From Lentzea albida (GTDB taxonomy: Bacteria; Actinomycetota; Actinomycetes; Mycobacteriales; Pseudonocardiaceae), in contig NZ_FOFV01000002.1 in assembly GCF_900111005.1 (NCBI RefSeq), positions 124,001-188,000 of the forward strand: DNA of 64,000 nt, read 5' to 3'. Of this stretch, positions 15,734 to 25,193 are shown in pieces. The notes under the pieces are model-generated. The model saw nothing but the letters and a program-made list of their open reading frames with translations. It searched no databases and was not told the DNA's origin. Each line of letters begins with the position of its first letter. Position 1 is the stretch's first letter. The position numbers and the translations under genes were made by a program.

Positions 15734-17317
15734 ATGCTCGGTCTCGAACTCGTAGTGGTGCTGGGTGTGTGCATCCTCGCGAGCAGCGTCGTGTCCGGAC
15801 GGCTCCGCGTCGCCGCCCCGGTCCTGCTGGTCGCGTGCGGCGCGGTGCTCGGCTTCGTGCCCGCCCTGGAAGAGGTCAGCCTGCCGCCCGAGGCGATGCT
15901 GCTGATCTTCCTGCCGGCGTTGCTGTACTGGGAGAGCCTCAACACGTCGTTGCGGGAGATCCGCAGCAACCTGCGCCCGATCGTGCTGCTCAGCACGCTG
16001 CTCGTACTCGCGACGGCCGCCGCGGTGGCCTCCGTCGCCCACGCCCTGGGCCTCGACTGGGGCCCGGCGTGGGTGCTCGGCGCGGCACTGGCCCCCACCG
16101 ACGCGACGGCGGTCTCGGCGATCGCCCGCGGCATGCCGCGCCGCACGACGACCATCCTGCGCGCCGAGTCCCTGATCAACGACGGCACGGCGCTCGTGAT
16201 CTACGCGATCGCGGTGTCGATCACCATCGGCGAGCAGCAGTTCAGCACCGGCCGCGTCGGCCTGCAGCTGGTGTTGTCCTACGCGGGCGGCGCCGTGGCC
16301 GGGTTGCTCGTCGCCTGGCTCGCCGTGCAGGTCCGCAAGCGCCTCGACAGCCCGTTGCACGAGAGCGTGGTCAGCATCCTGACCCCGTTCGCCGCGTTCC
16401 TGCTGGCCGAGACGGTGCACGGCTCGGGCGTGATCGCCGTGGTCACGTGCGGCCTGGTGCTGGCCCAGGTCGGCCCGCGCATCGTGCGCGCCGACACCCG
16501 CCAGGTCAGCTACGCGTTCTGGGGCATCGCGACCTTCGTGCTGAACGGCGCCCTGTTCGTCCTGATCGGACTCCAGGCCCACAGCGCGCTGCGGTCGTTG
16601 AACGGCTCGGAGGCCCTCGCCACGCTCGGCGCCATCGGCCTGGTGTCTCTGACGGTCGTGGGCACCCGCATGCTGTGGAGCTACACGACCCCGTACGTGA
16701 TCCGCGCCCTCGACCGCCGCCCGCAGCAACGGTTGCGGCGAGTGGGCGCACGCCAACGTCTCGTGTCGTCCGCCGCCGGTTTCCGCGGTGCCGTGTCGCT
16801 CGCCGCCGCACTGGCGGTGCCCGTGACCGTGGTGGACGGCGGCCCGTTCCCGTTCCGCGACGAGATCATCCTGATCACGTCCGGTGTCGTCACGCTGACG
16901 CTGATCGTGCAGGCGGTCATGCTGCCGTCGATCATCCGCTTCTCGCGACTGCCCGAGGACACCGCGCTGGACGAGGAACTCCACCTCGCCAACACGACGG
17001 CGTCCGAGGAGGCCTACGAGGCACTCCCCCGCCTGGCCGACAAGGTGGGCGTCTCGGACGTCGTGTACAAGCGCGTGCTCGCCGAGTACGAACACCACAT
17101 GGAGGTCGTGCGCGGCAAGCGGGCCGGTGACGAGGAGATCGCGCAGTCGGAGCTCGAGTACACGGCGTTGCGGCTGGAGCTGATCGCGCACAAGCGGGCG
17201 ACCGTCGTGCGGCTGCGCGACGAGCAGGCCATCGACGACATCGTGCTGCGCACGGTGCAGCGCAAGCTCGACGTCGAGGAGGTCCGGCTCTCCCGGCGCG
17301 AGGTGGAGGAGGACTAA
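15734..17317 (+). CDS. CPA1-type Na+/H+ antiporter
   Basis: A 527-residue protein with about 12 hydrophobic segments in the first ~400 residues. CPA1 motifs are visible: 'FLPALLYWESLN', the ion-binding 'ALAPTDATAVSAI' region, and 'AESLINDGTALVIYAIAV' with the conserved ND pair. The last ~110 residues are a charged cytoplasmic tail rich in Glu, Lys and Arg. It exchanges monovalent cations for protons in pH and salt homeostasis. Start ATG 15734, 19 bases after the thioredoxin gene. Confidence 0.93.
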   Translation: MLGLELVVVLGVCILASSVVSGRLRVAAPVLLVACGAVLGFVPALEEVSLPPEAMLLIFLPALLYWESLNTSLREIRSNLRPIVLLSTLLVLATAAAVASVAHALGLDWGPAWVLGAALAPTDATAVSAIARGMPRRTTTILRAESLINDGTALVIYAIAVSITIGEQQFSTGRVGLQLVLSYAGGAVAGLLVAWLAVQVRKRLDSPLHESVVSILTPFAAFLLAETVHGSGVIAVVTCGLVLAQVGPRIVRADTRQVSYAFWGIATFVLNGALFVLIGLQAHSALRSLNGSEALATLGAIGLVSLTVVGTRMLWSYTTPYVIRALDRRPQQRLRRVGARQRLVSSAAGFRGAVSLAAALAVPVTVVDGGPFPFRDEIILITSGVVTLTLIVQAVMLPSIIRFSRLPEDTALDEELHLANTTASEEAYEALPRLADKVGVSDVVYKRVLAEYEHHMEVVRGKRAGDEEIAQSELEYTALRLELIAHKRATVVRLRDEQAIDDIVLRTVQRKLDVEEVRLSRREVEED

Positions 17318-17327
17318 CGTCGATTCC

Positions 17328-18290
17328 ATGATCACTTCGCGGGAGCACGTGCTGGGCAGGATCGCCGACCACCTCGTCGGTCTCGACCGCCCGTTGCGGG
17401 TCGCGGTCGACGGCATCACCGCCTCGGGCAAGACGACACTGGCCCGCGAGCTGACCTCCCTGGTGGCGGCGCGCGGGCGTTCGGCCGCGCACCTGTCGAT
17501 GGACGGGTTCCACAACCCGCGCGCGATCCGGCACCGGCTCGGACGCTCCTCGGCCGACGGGTACTACCTGGACGCCTACGACTTCGCCTCGTTCGCGCGG
17601 CTGGTGCTGGAGCCGCTCGGTCCCGGCGGGGATCGCCGGTACCGGTCGCGGATCATCGACCTGCGCTCGGACGCGGTGGTCGACGAGCCACCCGTTCTCG
17701 CCCCGGACGACCTCGTGCTCGTGGTGGACGGCAGCTTCCTGCAGCGGGACCTGGAGTGGGACGAGGTCGTCTTCGTGGACACGCCGTTCGAGGTCGCCTT
17801 CGACCGCGGGACGCGGCGTGACGCGGAGCTGCTCGGTGGGCTGGAGGAGGCTTCGCGTGCCTTCGAGCAGCGGTACCACGCAGCTAGCCGCCGGTACCTG
17901 GAGGAGGTCGGACCGGTGGACCGGGCTTCGGTCGTGGTCGGCAACTCGGACGTCACCCGGCCCGTGTTGCGGCGGATCGGTGGATCTGCCGGGGCCGTCG
18001 TGAACCTGTTCTCGTACGGGACCTCGCAGACGGCGCCGGTGCAGATCGAGCACTTCGGGCGCACGCTCGTGGGCAAGGAGGACGTGCTGCCCGGCCACCA
18101 CCGGGTGACGACGGACCGGCACCCGATCGTCTCGTTCACCGGCGACCCGGCGGACTCGGTCGCCGGGACGGTGCTGGAGGTGACGACCGCCGAACTGGCG
18201 GCGGCCGACATCCACGAGGTGGACGAGTACCGACGCACGCTGGTGACGCTCGGGTCGGGTGCGGAAGCGTGGGTGTACCTGCGGGCGTGA
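17328..18290 (+). CDS. Uridine-kinase-like P-loop protein fused to a GGCT/AIG2-like domain
   Basis: A 320-residue protein with two parts. Residues ~1-215 are a uridine-kinase/phosphoribulokinase-type P-loop domain: Walker A DGITASGKTT (29-38), 'LSMDGFHNPRAIR' and 'LVVDGSFL'. Residues ~225-320 match the gamma-glutamylcyclotransferase (AIG2-like) fold: 'NLFSYGTSQ' start, 'FGRTLVGKEDVLPGH', 'VAGTVLEVT' and the terminal 'SGAEAWVYLRA'. It begins ten bases after the antiporter gene and may share its transcript. Substrates are unknown; the kinase half is related to the stand-alone gene at 62250. Confidence 0.85.
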   Translation: MITSREHVLGRIADHLVGLDRPLRVAVDGITASGKTTLARELTSLVAARGRSAAHLSMDGFHNPRAIRHRLGRSSADGYYLDAYDFASFARLVLEPLGPGGDRRYRSRIIDLRSDAVVDEPPVLAPDDLVLVVDGSFLQRDLEWDEVVFVDTPFEVAFDRGTRRDAELLGGLEEASRAFEQRYHAASRRYLEEVGPVDRASVVVGNSDVTRPVLRRIGGSAGAVVNLFSYGTSQTAPVQIEHFGRTLVGKEDVLPGHHRVTTDRHPIVSFTGDPADSVAGTVLEVTTAELAAADIHEVDEYRRTLVTLGSGAEAWVYLRA

Positions 18291-18314
18291 CCACGGCGTC
18301 GCCGCCCACCCGGC

Positions 18315-19892
18315 CTAGCCGACCAGCGACAGGCCCCGGTTCGAGGGCTGCTCGGGCGCGACGGCCGGCACTGCCGACGGCACCTCGACCTCCTCGCCGC
18401 CGATCTCCCGCGTGATCCACGCCCCGGACTCCACCATCACCTTGAGCGTGCGGGTGTCCATGGCGTTGACGCGGCCGTAGTACCACTCGTCGGTCGCGAG
18501 CGGCCCCATCCGGTCGCCCATGCGCTTCTTGATCTCGAGCACGCGCTCGTACAGCGTCTTGACGAGGGCGGCGCGGTCGGCGGGGCCCTGGAGGCCCTCG
18601 CGGATGCGGTCCTCGATGCCCCGCGGGGTGCCCTCGGAGTCCGGCATGAGCATGGTGGTCCAGGCGCGTGACTTCTCGCGGTACTGGAGCTGCTGCATGA
18701 TGCCCTCGTGCTGCGCGAAGTCGGCGGCGCGGAAGGCGTTGCCGCGCCAGCGCTTCTGGAGGTTCACGGCCAGGGAGAGCGCGCTCTTGAGGCCCGTGTT
18801 GAGGCCTCGGCCCGGCCAGAAGTGCAGCGAGTTCGCGGCGTCGCCCAGCAGGAAGCCGAACGTCGACGGGGCGAGCTGCGCGGTGAACTTCGACATCTGC
18901 TGCATGCCCAGCGTGAACGAGTTGATGCCGACGACGTCCGCCACGCCGACGCCGAAGAAGCGCAGGCCGTCGAGGATCCGGGGCCACAGGTACGAGAGCT
19001 TGTCGACGGACGGCTTGAAGACCGAGCGGTGGCGGTCGCAGACGAAGCGGCCGTTGCCGGAGGGACGCATGGTGCAGCCGAACTTGCCGATGCACGAGAC
19101 CGGGCCGCTCTCGCCGAGCGCGACGATCTCGGACGCCTCCTCGGCGGTCAGGCGCATGTTGATGAAGCCGCCGCCGAGCGAGTTGAACAGGAACCTGTTC
19201 TGCGCCACGGTCAGCGGAACGGTGTGCTCGTCGGGCGACTTCGCGGTGACGCGGATGCCCAGGACGCGCTCGTCCAGCGGCGAACCGTCCACTGAGAACA
19301 GTTCGCGACTCGGGGTGCCGAACTGTGCCGAGAACGCCTCGCGGGTCGCGGAACGGGCGCCGTCGGCGATGGCGAGGACGTGCAGGCCGTCGAACTTCGC
19401 CGGCGGCGCGTAGGCGTCCGCGACGAGCTCGATGCCGTAGACGTCCTGCGCCATGTCGAGCAGGCAGTCCTCGATCCAGCGGATCTTGATGTTGCGCGGC
19501 CTGCCCTTGGACGCCGGGGAGTCCGGGCCGAGCGGCCACATCTCCGAGAACTTGCCGGGCGCGAACAGGCGCTGCTGCACGGCGAGCGGGAGCGACGCCC
19601 AGACGTTGCTCTGCAGCGTCACGACCTGCTCGCGGCGGTTGTTGCCCTCGGCATTGCCCTTCCACACGACGCGGTCGCCCTGGCGCATCCAGCGGCGGTC
19701 GTGCACGCGGATCATCACGCCGTCGCCGAGGAGCGACTTCACGGTGCAGGCGAACGCCAGACCAACCGGCCCGCCGCCCGCCACGTCCACCCGCAGAGGG
19801 GCGGCCTGGCGCAGCGGCACGACCCGGCTGCCCTGCTTGGGCAGCTTCACCGTCGGGGCAATCCTGCCCACCAGCACCGTCTTCTCATCCAT
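18315..19892 (-). CDS. FAD-dependent monooxygenase-like protein, substrate unknown
   Basis: About 525 residues. A dinucleotide-binding motif DVAGGGPVGLAFA (35-48) followed by an acidic/aromatic strand ('RVHDRRW') and a second FAD motif 'GFLLGDAANSLHFWPGRGLNTGL' mark a class A flavoprotein monooxygenase. It resembles the tryptophan-hydroxylase/MICAL-type group more than phenol hydroxylases, and has a ~25-residue N-terminal extension. No partner reductase or biosynthetic gene lies nearby. ATG 19892 is chosen; GTG 19901 is an in-frame alternative. Confidence 0.75.
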   Translation of the reverse strand: MDEKTVLVGRIAPTVKLPKQGSRVVPLRQAAPLRVDVAGGGPVGLAFACTVKSLLGDGVMIRVHDRRWMRQGDRVVWKGNAEGNNRREQVVTLQSNVWASLPLAVQQRLFAPGKFSEMWPLGPDSPASKGRPRNIKIRWIEDCLLDMAQDVYGIELVADAYAPPAKFDGLHVLAIADGARSATREAFSAQFGTPSRELFSVDGSPLDERVLGIRVTAKSPDEHTVPLTVAQNRFLFNSLGGGFINMRLTAEEASEIVALGESGPVSCIGKFGCTMRPSGNGRFVCDRHRSVFKPSVDKLSYLWPRILDGLRFFGVGVADVVGINSFTLGMQQMSKFTAQLAPSTFGFLLGDAANSLHFWPGRGLNTGLKSALSLAVNLQKRWRGNAFRAADFAQHEGIMQQLQYREKSRAWTTMLMPDSEGTPRGIEDRIREGLQGPADRAALVKTLYERVLEIKKRMGDRMGPLATDEWYYGRVNAMDTRTLKVMVESGAWITREIGGEEVEVPSAVPAVAPEQPSNRGLSLVG

Positions 19893-19923
19893 GGCCACCA
19901 CACGTGAGGCGGCCCGGGACGGT

Positions 19924-20097
19924 TCAACGGTTCTCGAGGAATTTTTCCCAGGCGGCGAAACTGAAGGTCAGGACCCCTCCGGCCGGGTTCTTCGAGTCCC
20001 GGACGAGGGCGTCGGCGCCGAGCGACACCTCGACGCAGTCGCCGTCCTCCGCCCCACCGCTGTAGCTGCTCTTACGCCAAACGCGTTCCTGCGCCAT
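19924..20097 (-). CDS. DUF397 small protein
   Basis: A 57-residue DUF397 protein with the usual 'WRKSSYSGGAEDGDCVEVS' opening and 'VRDSKNPAGGVLTFS' second half. These proteins are encoded next to XRE/DUF5753 regulators in actinomycetes (WhiJ/AbaA-type pairs) and are thought to modulate them. Its start lies 26 bases inside the 3' end of the regulator gene, so translation is coupled. Confidence 0.93.
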   Translation of the reverse strand: MAQERVWRKSSYSGGAEDGDCVEVSLGADALVRDSKNPAGGVLTFSFAAWEKFLENR

Positions 20098-20920
20098 TGA
20101 GGTCCTCTCGCGGTCCGCCGACGTACTCCGCCAGCTTGCTCCGCGATTGTTCCTCATCCAAGGCGACCTCAGCCAAACGGTCGAACAGCAGTCGAGTGCG
20201 CACGATGGCACCAGGGTCCTGCACGAACACGTTGGCAAGGTCGGTCTCGATGAACGCCACCGACATCGCCTTCTCGTACTCCCACAGGGCGCAACTGGAC
20301 GCGATCACCGGCGTGTCAGCCGGGATGATCCGGATCATGTGCACGTTGAACAGCAGCCGGAGGTACTGGTCCTCCATGACGTGGGCATCGCCGATCTGCG
20401 TGCGTAGCGCGTTCTCGTGGATGTAGAAGAGGCAGATCGGCCGATCGTGCCGCCGCAGGATCGCCTGACGCTCCATCCGGAGCTGGACCAGTGTCGGGAT
20501 GCGCTCTTCGGTCACCAGGCCGGCCACCCGGTACACACCGTCGGCGTACTCCGGCGTCTGCACGAGGCCGGTGATGGTCTGCGAGTCGTACCGCATGATC
20601 TTCCTGGCGGTCGACTCCGCTATCGCGATCGTGCGGAGGTTGTCCGGTACCTGGACGATGTACTCCTCGAACGCGTTGCGGAAGCGGCGCTTGAAGTCCT
20701 CGAAGAAGTCGATGTCCTTACCGCACATCGACAGGTACTGGACCAGGTCGATCTCGCTGGGGCAGTACTTCCCGCGCTCCAGGGTCGAGACCTTGCTCGG
20801 GTCCCAGCCCAGGCGCAGGGCGAAGGCGGCGCCCGTGAAGTCAGTGGAGGATTCGCGTACTTTGCGGAGTTCTTCGCCGAGATCCCTGCTGTACACAGTG
20901 GAGGGAGTGCTGGTGGCCAT
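20072..20920 (-). CDS. XRE-family regulator with DUF5753 domain
   Basis: A 282-residue protein: N-terminal helix-turn-helix ('LRKVRESSTDFTGAAFALRLGWDPSKVSTLERGK', ~18-51) and a C-terminal DUF5753 ligand-like domain with 'YDSQTITGLVQTPEYA' and 'LLFDRLAEVALDEEQSR'. Together with the overlapping DUF397 gene it forms a pair typical of sporulating actinomycetes, where paralogues control development or antibiotic production. A 15-bp dyad lies upstream at 20937-20951. Confidence 0.92.
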   Translation of the reverse strand: MATSTPSTVYSRDLGEELRKVRESSTDFTGAAFALRLGWDPSKVSTLERGKYCPSEIDLVQYLSMCGKDIDFFEDFKRRFRNAFEEYIVQVPDNLRTIAIAESTARKIMRYDSQTITGLVQTPEYADGVYRVAGLVTEERIPTLVQLRMERQAILRRHDRPICLFYIHENALRTQIGDAHVMEDQYLRLLFNVHMIRIIPADTPVIASSCALWEYEKAMSVAFIETDLANVFVQDPGAIVRTRLLFDRLAEVALDEEQSRSKLAEYVGGPREDLNGAGTRLA

Positions 20921-20936
20921 TCCTCGACCGTAGGGC

Positions 20937-20951
20937 TTGCTCGAAGAGCAA
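20937..20951. promoter_or_regulatory. Perfect 6-bp dyad TTGCTC-GAA-GAGCAA
   Basis: TTGCTC (20937-20942) and GAGCAA (20946-20951) are exact inverted repeats with a 3-base centre, 17 bases upstream of the XRE/DUF5753 start and in the shared region with the divergent exporter operon. It is a plausible autoregulatory operator for the XRE protein. Nothing else clear was seen in 20921-21050. Confidence 0.4.
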
Positions 20952-21050
20952 CAAGGGGCTCATTCGGGTGAAAACGGACGGGATGATCTTCAGCTGGCTC
21001 CCAGGAAACTCGCAGCCCCGCCACAGCTTGCCGGACGAGCATCCCGAGCC

Positions 21051-22156
21051 ATGACTCGACGTCGCAGATCCTTGGTGATCAACGGACTGCTGGTGGTGGT
21101 GCTCCTCGGCGCCGGTGTGGCCGGCTACCTGGTGTTCTTCGGTTCCTCCGGCAGTGCCCAGCCCACCGCGGCCCGCACGGCCGCCGCCGCGAACCGCGAC
21201 GTGAGCGAGGTGGTGACGGCCTCGGGGACGGTGCAGAGCTCGTTCAGCGCCGCCGCCTCGTTCGGGGCGAGCGGCACGGTCACCGAGATCAACGTCAAGG
21301 TCGGTGACGTCGTCACCAAGGGCCAGCAGCTCGCGAAGCTCGACCCCACGCAAGCGCAGCTCCAGGTCGACATCGCGCAGGGCAACCTGAACGCCGCGCT
21401 CGACAAGGGAACGGGCACCACGGCGTTGCTCACGGCGTACCGGCAGGCGCAGCTCGCGCTCCAGCAGGCGAAGGACACGCTCGCCGCCACCACGCTCACC
21501 GCGCCGGGCGACGGCACGATCACGTCGGTGACCGGCTCGGTCGGGCAGAAGGTCGGCAGCTCGAACACCACGTCCAGCAGCACGACCTCCACCACCACGA
21601 CGACGTCCGGGTTCGTCGTCGTCACGGACCTCAAGAACCTGGTGCTGCACGCGAACGTCTCGGAGTCCGACGTCAGCAAGCTCAAGGCCGACCAGGCGGC
21701 GACAGTCACGGTCAACGCGATGCAGTCGCAGCCGGTCCAGGCCAAGGTCACGCAGGTCGACCTCACGCCGACGACGGCGAACAACGTCGTGCAGTACGGC
21801 GTCACGCTCACGCTGACCTCACCGCCGGAGGGCCTGCGGCCCGGTCAGTCGGCGAGCGTCGAGATCACGGTCGCGGGAGCCACCGGCGTGCTCGCGGTGC
21901 CCGCCGCGGCCGTGCAGACGGTCAACGGCGAGAGTTCCGTGCAGGTGCTGGAGAACGGCGCCGAGACGCGCAAGACCGTCGAGGTCGGCGTGCGGGGTGA
22001 CCAGTACGTGGAGATCAAGTCCGGGCTGTCGGCCGGCGAGGAGGTCGTGCTGCCGCAGGTCACGACGTCCACGAACCAGAACAGGCAGCAACCGGCCGGG
22101 CAGTTCCCCGGCACCGGCGGCCAGCGCAACGGTGGCGGCTTCACCGGGACCGGTCG

Positions 22157-22160
<4 letters not shown>
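21051..22160 (+). CDS. MacA-type periplasmic adaptor (membrane fusion) protein
   Basis: A 369-residue HlyD/MacA-type protein: one N-terminal transmembrane helix (~8-26), split lipoyl domains ('VTEINVKVGDVVTKGQQLAKLD' and 'LTAPGDGTITSVTGSVGQKV'), a Ser/Thr-rich loop (~179-192), and a C-terminal membrane-proximal domain. A Gln/Gly-rich tail ends the protein. ATG 21051 is the only start that puts the helix at the N-terminus. The gene overlaps the ATPase gene by four bases and works with it as an exporter. Confidence 0.9.
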
Positions 22161-22833
<673 letters not shown>

Positions 22834-22837
<4 letters not shown>

Positions 22838-24024
22838 GGATCTTCGAGATCGCCGCGTTCGCCGTGAGGGGCCTGACCGCCAACAAGATGCGGTCCGGGC
22901 TCACCACCCTCGGCATCCTGATCGGTGTCGCGTCGGTGATCCTGCTGATCGCGGTCGGCAACGGCGCGTCGAGCGCGGTGCAGCAGAGCATCGCCGGGCT
23001 CGGCACGAACATCCTGACGATCAGCCCGCAGCGCGCCCAGCCCGGCACCACCGCCAAGCCCCTGACCACGGCGGACGCGGCCGCGCTGGTGGGTGCCGAC
23101 TCCCCCGACGTCAAGTACGCGTCGCCGGTGGTCTCGGCCCAGGCGACCGCGGGCTACGGCGACACCACGCACGACATCGGGCAGTTCATCGGCTCGGACC
23201 CGCGCTACTTCGACACGACGAACAGCGCCGTCGCGCAGGGGAACCTGTTCTCCGACAACGACGTCCAGCAGGCGCGCAAGGTCGTGGTGATCGGCGCGAC
23301 CGTGGCGGCGGAGCTGTTCCCCGGCAGCGATCCGGTCGGGAAGTCCATGCTGGTCAACAACATCCCGTTCACCGTCGTGGGCGTGCTGGCCGCCAAGGGT
23401 TCCAGCGGGTTGCAGGACGGCGACGACCTCGCGGTGGCACCGCTGACGACGACGCAGAACGCGTTGACCGGTTACGGCAGCCTGACCCAGATCGTCGTGC
23501 AGGCCCGGTCCGCCGACGCGCTGCCGAATGCGCAGGCCCAGGTGACGACGATCCTCAACGGGCGCCATAAAATCACTGGTACGGCCGACTACCGGATCCT
23601 GAGCCAGGACCAGCTCCTGACCGCGCGGACGGCGACGACGGAGACGTTCACGGTGCTGCTGGCGTCCGTGGCGGCGATCTCGTTGCTGGTGGGCGGGATC
23701 GGCATCACGAACATCATGCTGGTGACGGTCACCGAGCGGATCCGGGAGATCGGCATCCGCAAAGCCGTTGGGGCGCCCCGTTCCTCGATCCTCGGGCAGT
23801 TCCTGATCGAGGCGACGCTGCTGAGCCTGTTCGGCGGCGCCCTGGGCGTGGCGGCGGGGATGATCGGCAGCCAGTTCACCATCGCGGGCATCCAGCCCGT
23901 GCTCGTGCCGTCGTCGGTGCTGCTCGCGTTCGCGGTGTCGGCGTTGATCGGCCTGTTCTTCGGCAGCTACCCGGCCTCCCGCGCCGCGAAGCTCCGTCCC
24001 ATCGAAGCCCTCCGGCACGAATAA
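22834..24024 (+). CDS. MacB-type ABC exporter permease
   Basis: A 396-residue protein: first helix within 'GLTTLGILIGVASVILLIAVG', a large extracytoplasmic MacB periplasmic core domain (~50-260), then three helices containing the FtsX signature ('ERIREIGIRKAVGAPRSSIL'). GTG 22834 start. Together with the adaptor and ATPase it should expel a peptide, lipid or antibiotic from the envelope. Confidence 0.93.
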
Positions 24025-24036
24025 GGAGTCTTGGAC

Positions 24037-24525
24037 GTGTCCAACCCACTCGACCAGCCGCTCGAGAACGACCTCTCGGCCGAGCTGCAGGAGCGCAAGA
24101 CGGGCGTCGGCAAGACCACGGTCGTCCTCGGTGTCGCGGTGCTCGCCATCGTGGCGTTCGTGGGCGGGGTGTTCGTGCAGAAGTCCTTCGGTGCCAGCGA
24201 AACGCCCACGCGCCAGACCGCCTCCGGCCGCCAGTTCCCCGGCGGCGGCACTCCCCCGTCGGGCGTCAACCGGCAGGGCGGAGGTCAGTTCGGACGAGGC
24301 ACCGTCGGCACGATCGACCACGTCGACGGCACCACCGTGTACGTGAAGACGCAGAACGGCCAGGTCGTCAAGGTGTCCACTTCGGACTCCACCAAGGTGG
24401 AGATCAGCTCGGAGGGCGAGCTGGCCGACCTCAAGGCGGGCCAGCAGGTCGTCGTGCAGGGCCAAGCGGGGTCCGACGGCACCGTGACCGGCCAGACGAT
24501 CACCCAGCGGCCGGCGACGGGGTGA
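24037..24525 (+). CDS. Membrane-anchored DUF5666-like protein of the exporter operon
   Basis: About 162 residues: a short cytoplasmic start, one transmembrane helix (~33-50), a Gly/Pro/Gln-rich linker, and a C-terminal small beta-barrel-like domain ('GTVGTIDHVDGTTVYVKTQNGQVVKVS') of the DUF5666 type. GTG 24037 is preferred because AAGGAG lies eight bases upstream; TTG 24031 is too close. It overlaps the response regulator gene by four bases. Role unknown; probably an accessory subunit at the cell surface. Confidence 0.82.
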   Translation: MSNPLDQPLENDLSAELQERKTGVGKTTVVLGVAVLAIVAFVGGVFVQKSFGASETPTRQTASGRQFPGGGTPPSGVNRQGGGQFGRGTVGTIDHVDGTTVYVKTQNGQVVKVSTSDSTKVEISSEGELADLKAGQQVVVQGQAGSDGTVTGQTITQRPATG

Positions 24526-25193
24526 GGGGACGGCTGCTCGTCGTCGAGGACGAGCCGAGCATCCGCGAACTGCTGTGCGCGAGCCTGCGGTTCGCGGGGT
24601 TCGCCGTGTCCAGTGCGGCAACCGGTTCCGAGGCACTGGAGGCCGCCCGTTCGGGCGCTCCGGACCTGGTGCTGCTCGACGTGATGCTGCCCGACCGCGA
24701 CGGGTTCGAGGTGGTGCGCCGCCTGCGTTCTTCGGGCGTGCGCGTGCCGGTGCTGTACCTGACCGCGCGGGACGGCGCCGACGACCGCGTCACCGGCCTG
24801 ACGATCGGCGGCGACGGGTACATCACCAAGCCGTTCAGCCTGGAGGAGGTCATCGCGCGGGTGACGGCCGTGCTGCGCCGCACCCGCCCAGGCGAGTCCG
24901 AGCAGCTGACGTGCGGTGACCTCTCCCTGGACGTGGAGAGCCACGTGGTGAGGCGTGGTGCGCGAGTCATCGAGCTGTCGCCAACGGAGTTCCGCCTGCT
25001 CCACTGCCTGCTGCGCAACAGCGGGCGCGTGCTGTCGAAGGCGCAGATCCTGGACCAGGTGTGGTCGCACGACTTCGACGGCGACGTCGGCGTGGTCGAG
25101 TCGTACATCTCGTACCTGCGGCGCAAGGTGGACGCCTCCGAGCCCCGGCTGATCCACACGGTGCGCGGCATCGGGTACATGATCCGCCCATGA
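24522..25193 (+). CDS. OmpR-family response regulator
   Basis: A 223-residue regulator. The receiver domain has the acidic pair in 'VVEDEPS', the phospho-acceptor Asp in 'LVLLDVMLP', and the Lys in 'YITKPFSL'; the C-terminal winged helix carries 'LSPTEFRLLHCLLRN' and 'VRGIGYMIRP'. One deviation: the usual 'GADDYxTKP' reads 'IGGDGYITKP'. GTG start inside the preceding gene. It probably controls its own exporter operon. Confidence 0.93.
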   Translation: MRGRLLVVEDEPSIRELLCASLRFAGFAVSSAATGSEALEAARSGAPDLVLLDVMLPDRDGFEVVRRLRSSGVRVPVLYLTARDGADDRVTGLTIGGDGYITKPFSLEEVIARVTAVLRRTRPGESEQLTCGDLSLDVESHVVRRGARVIELSPTEFRLLHCLLRNSGRVLSKAQILDQVWSHDFDGDVGVVESYISYLRRKVDASEPRLIHTVRGIGYMIRP

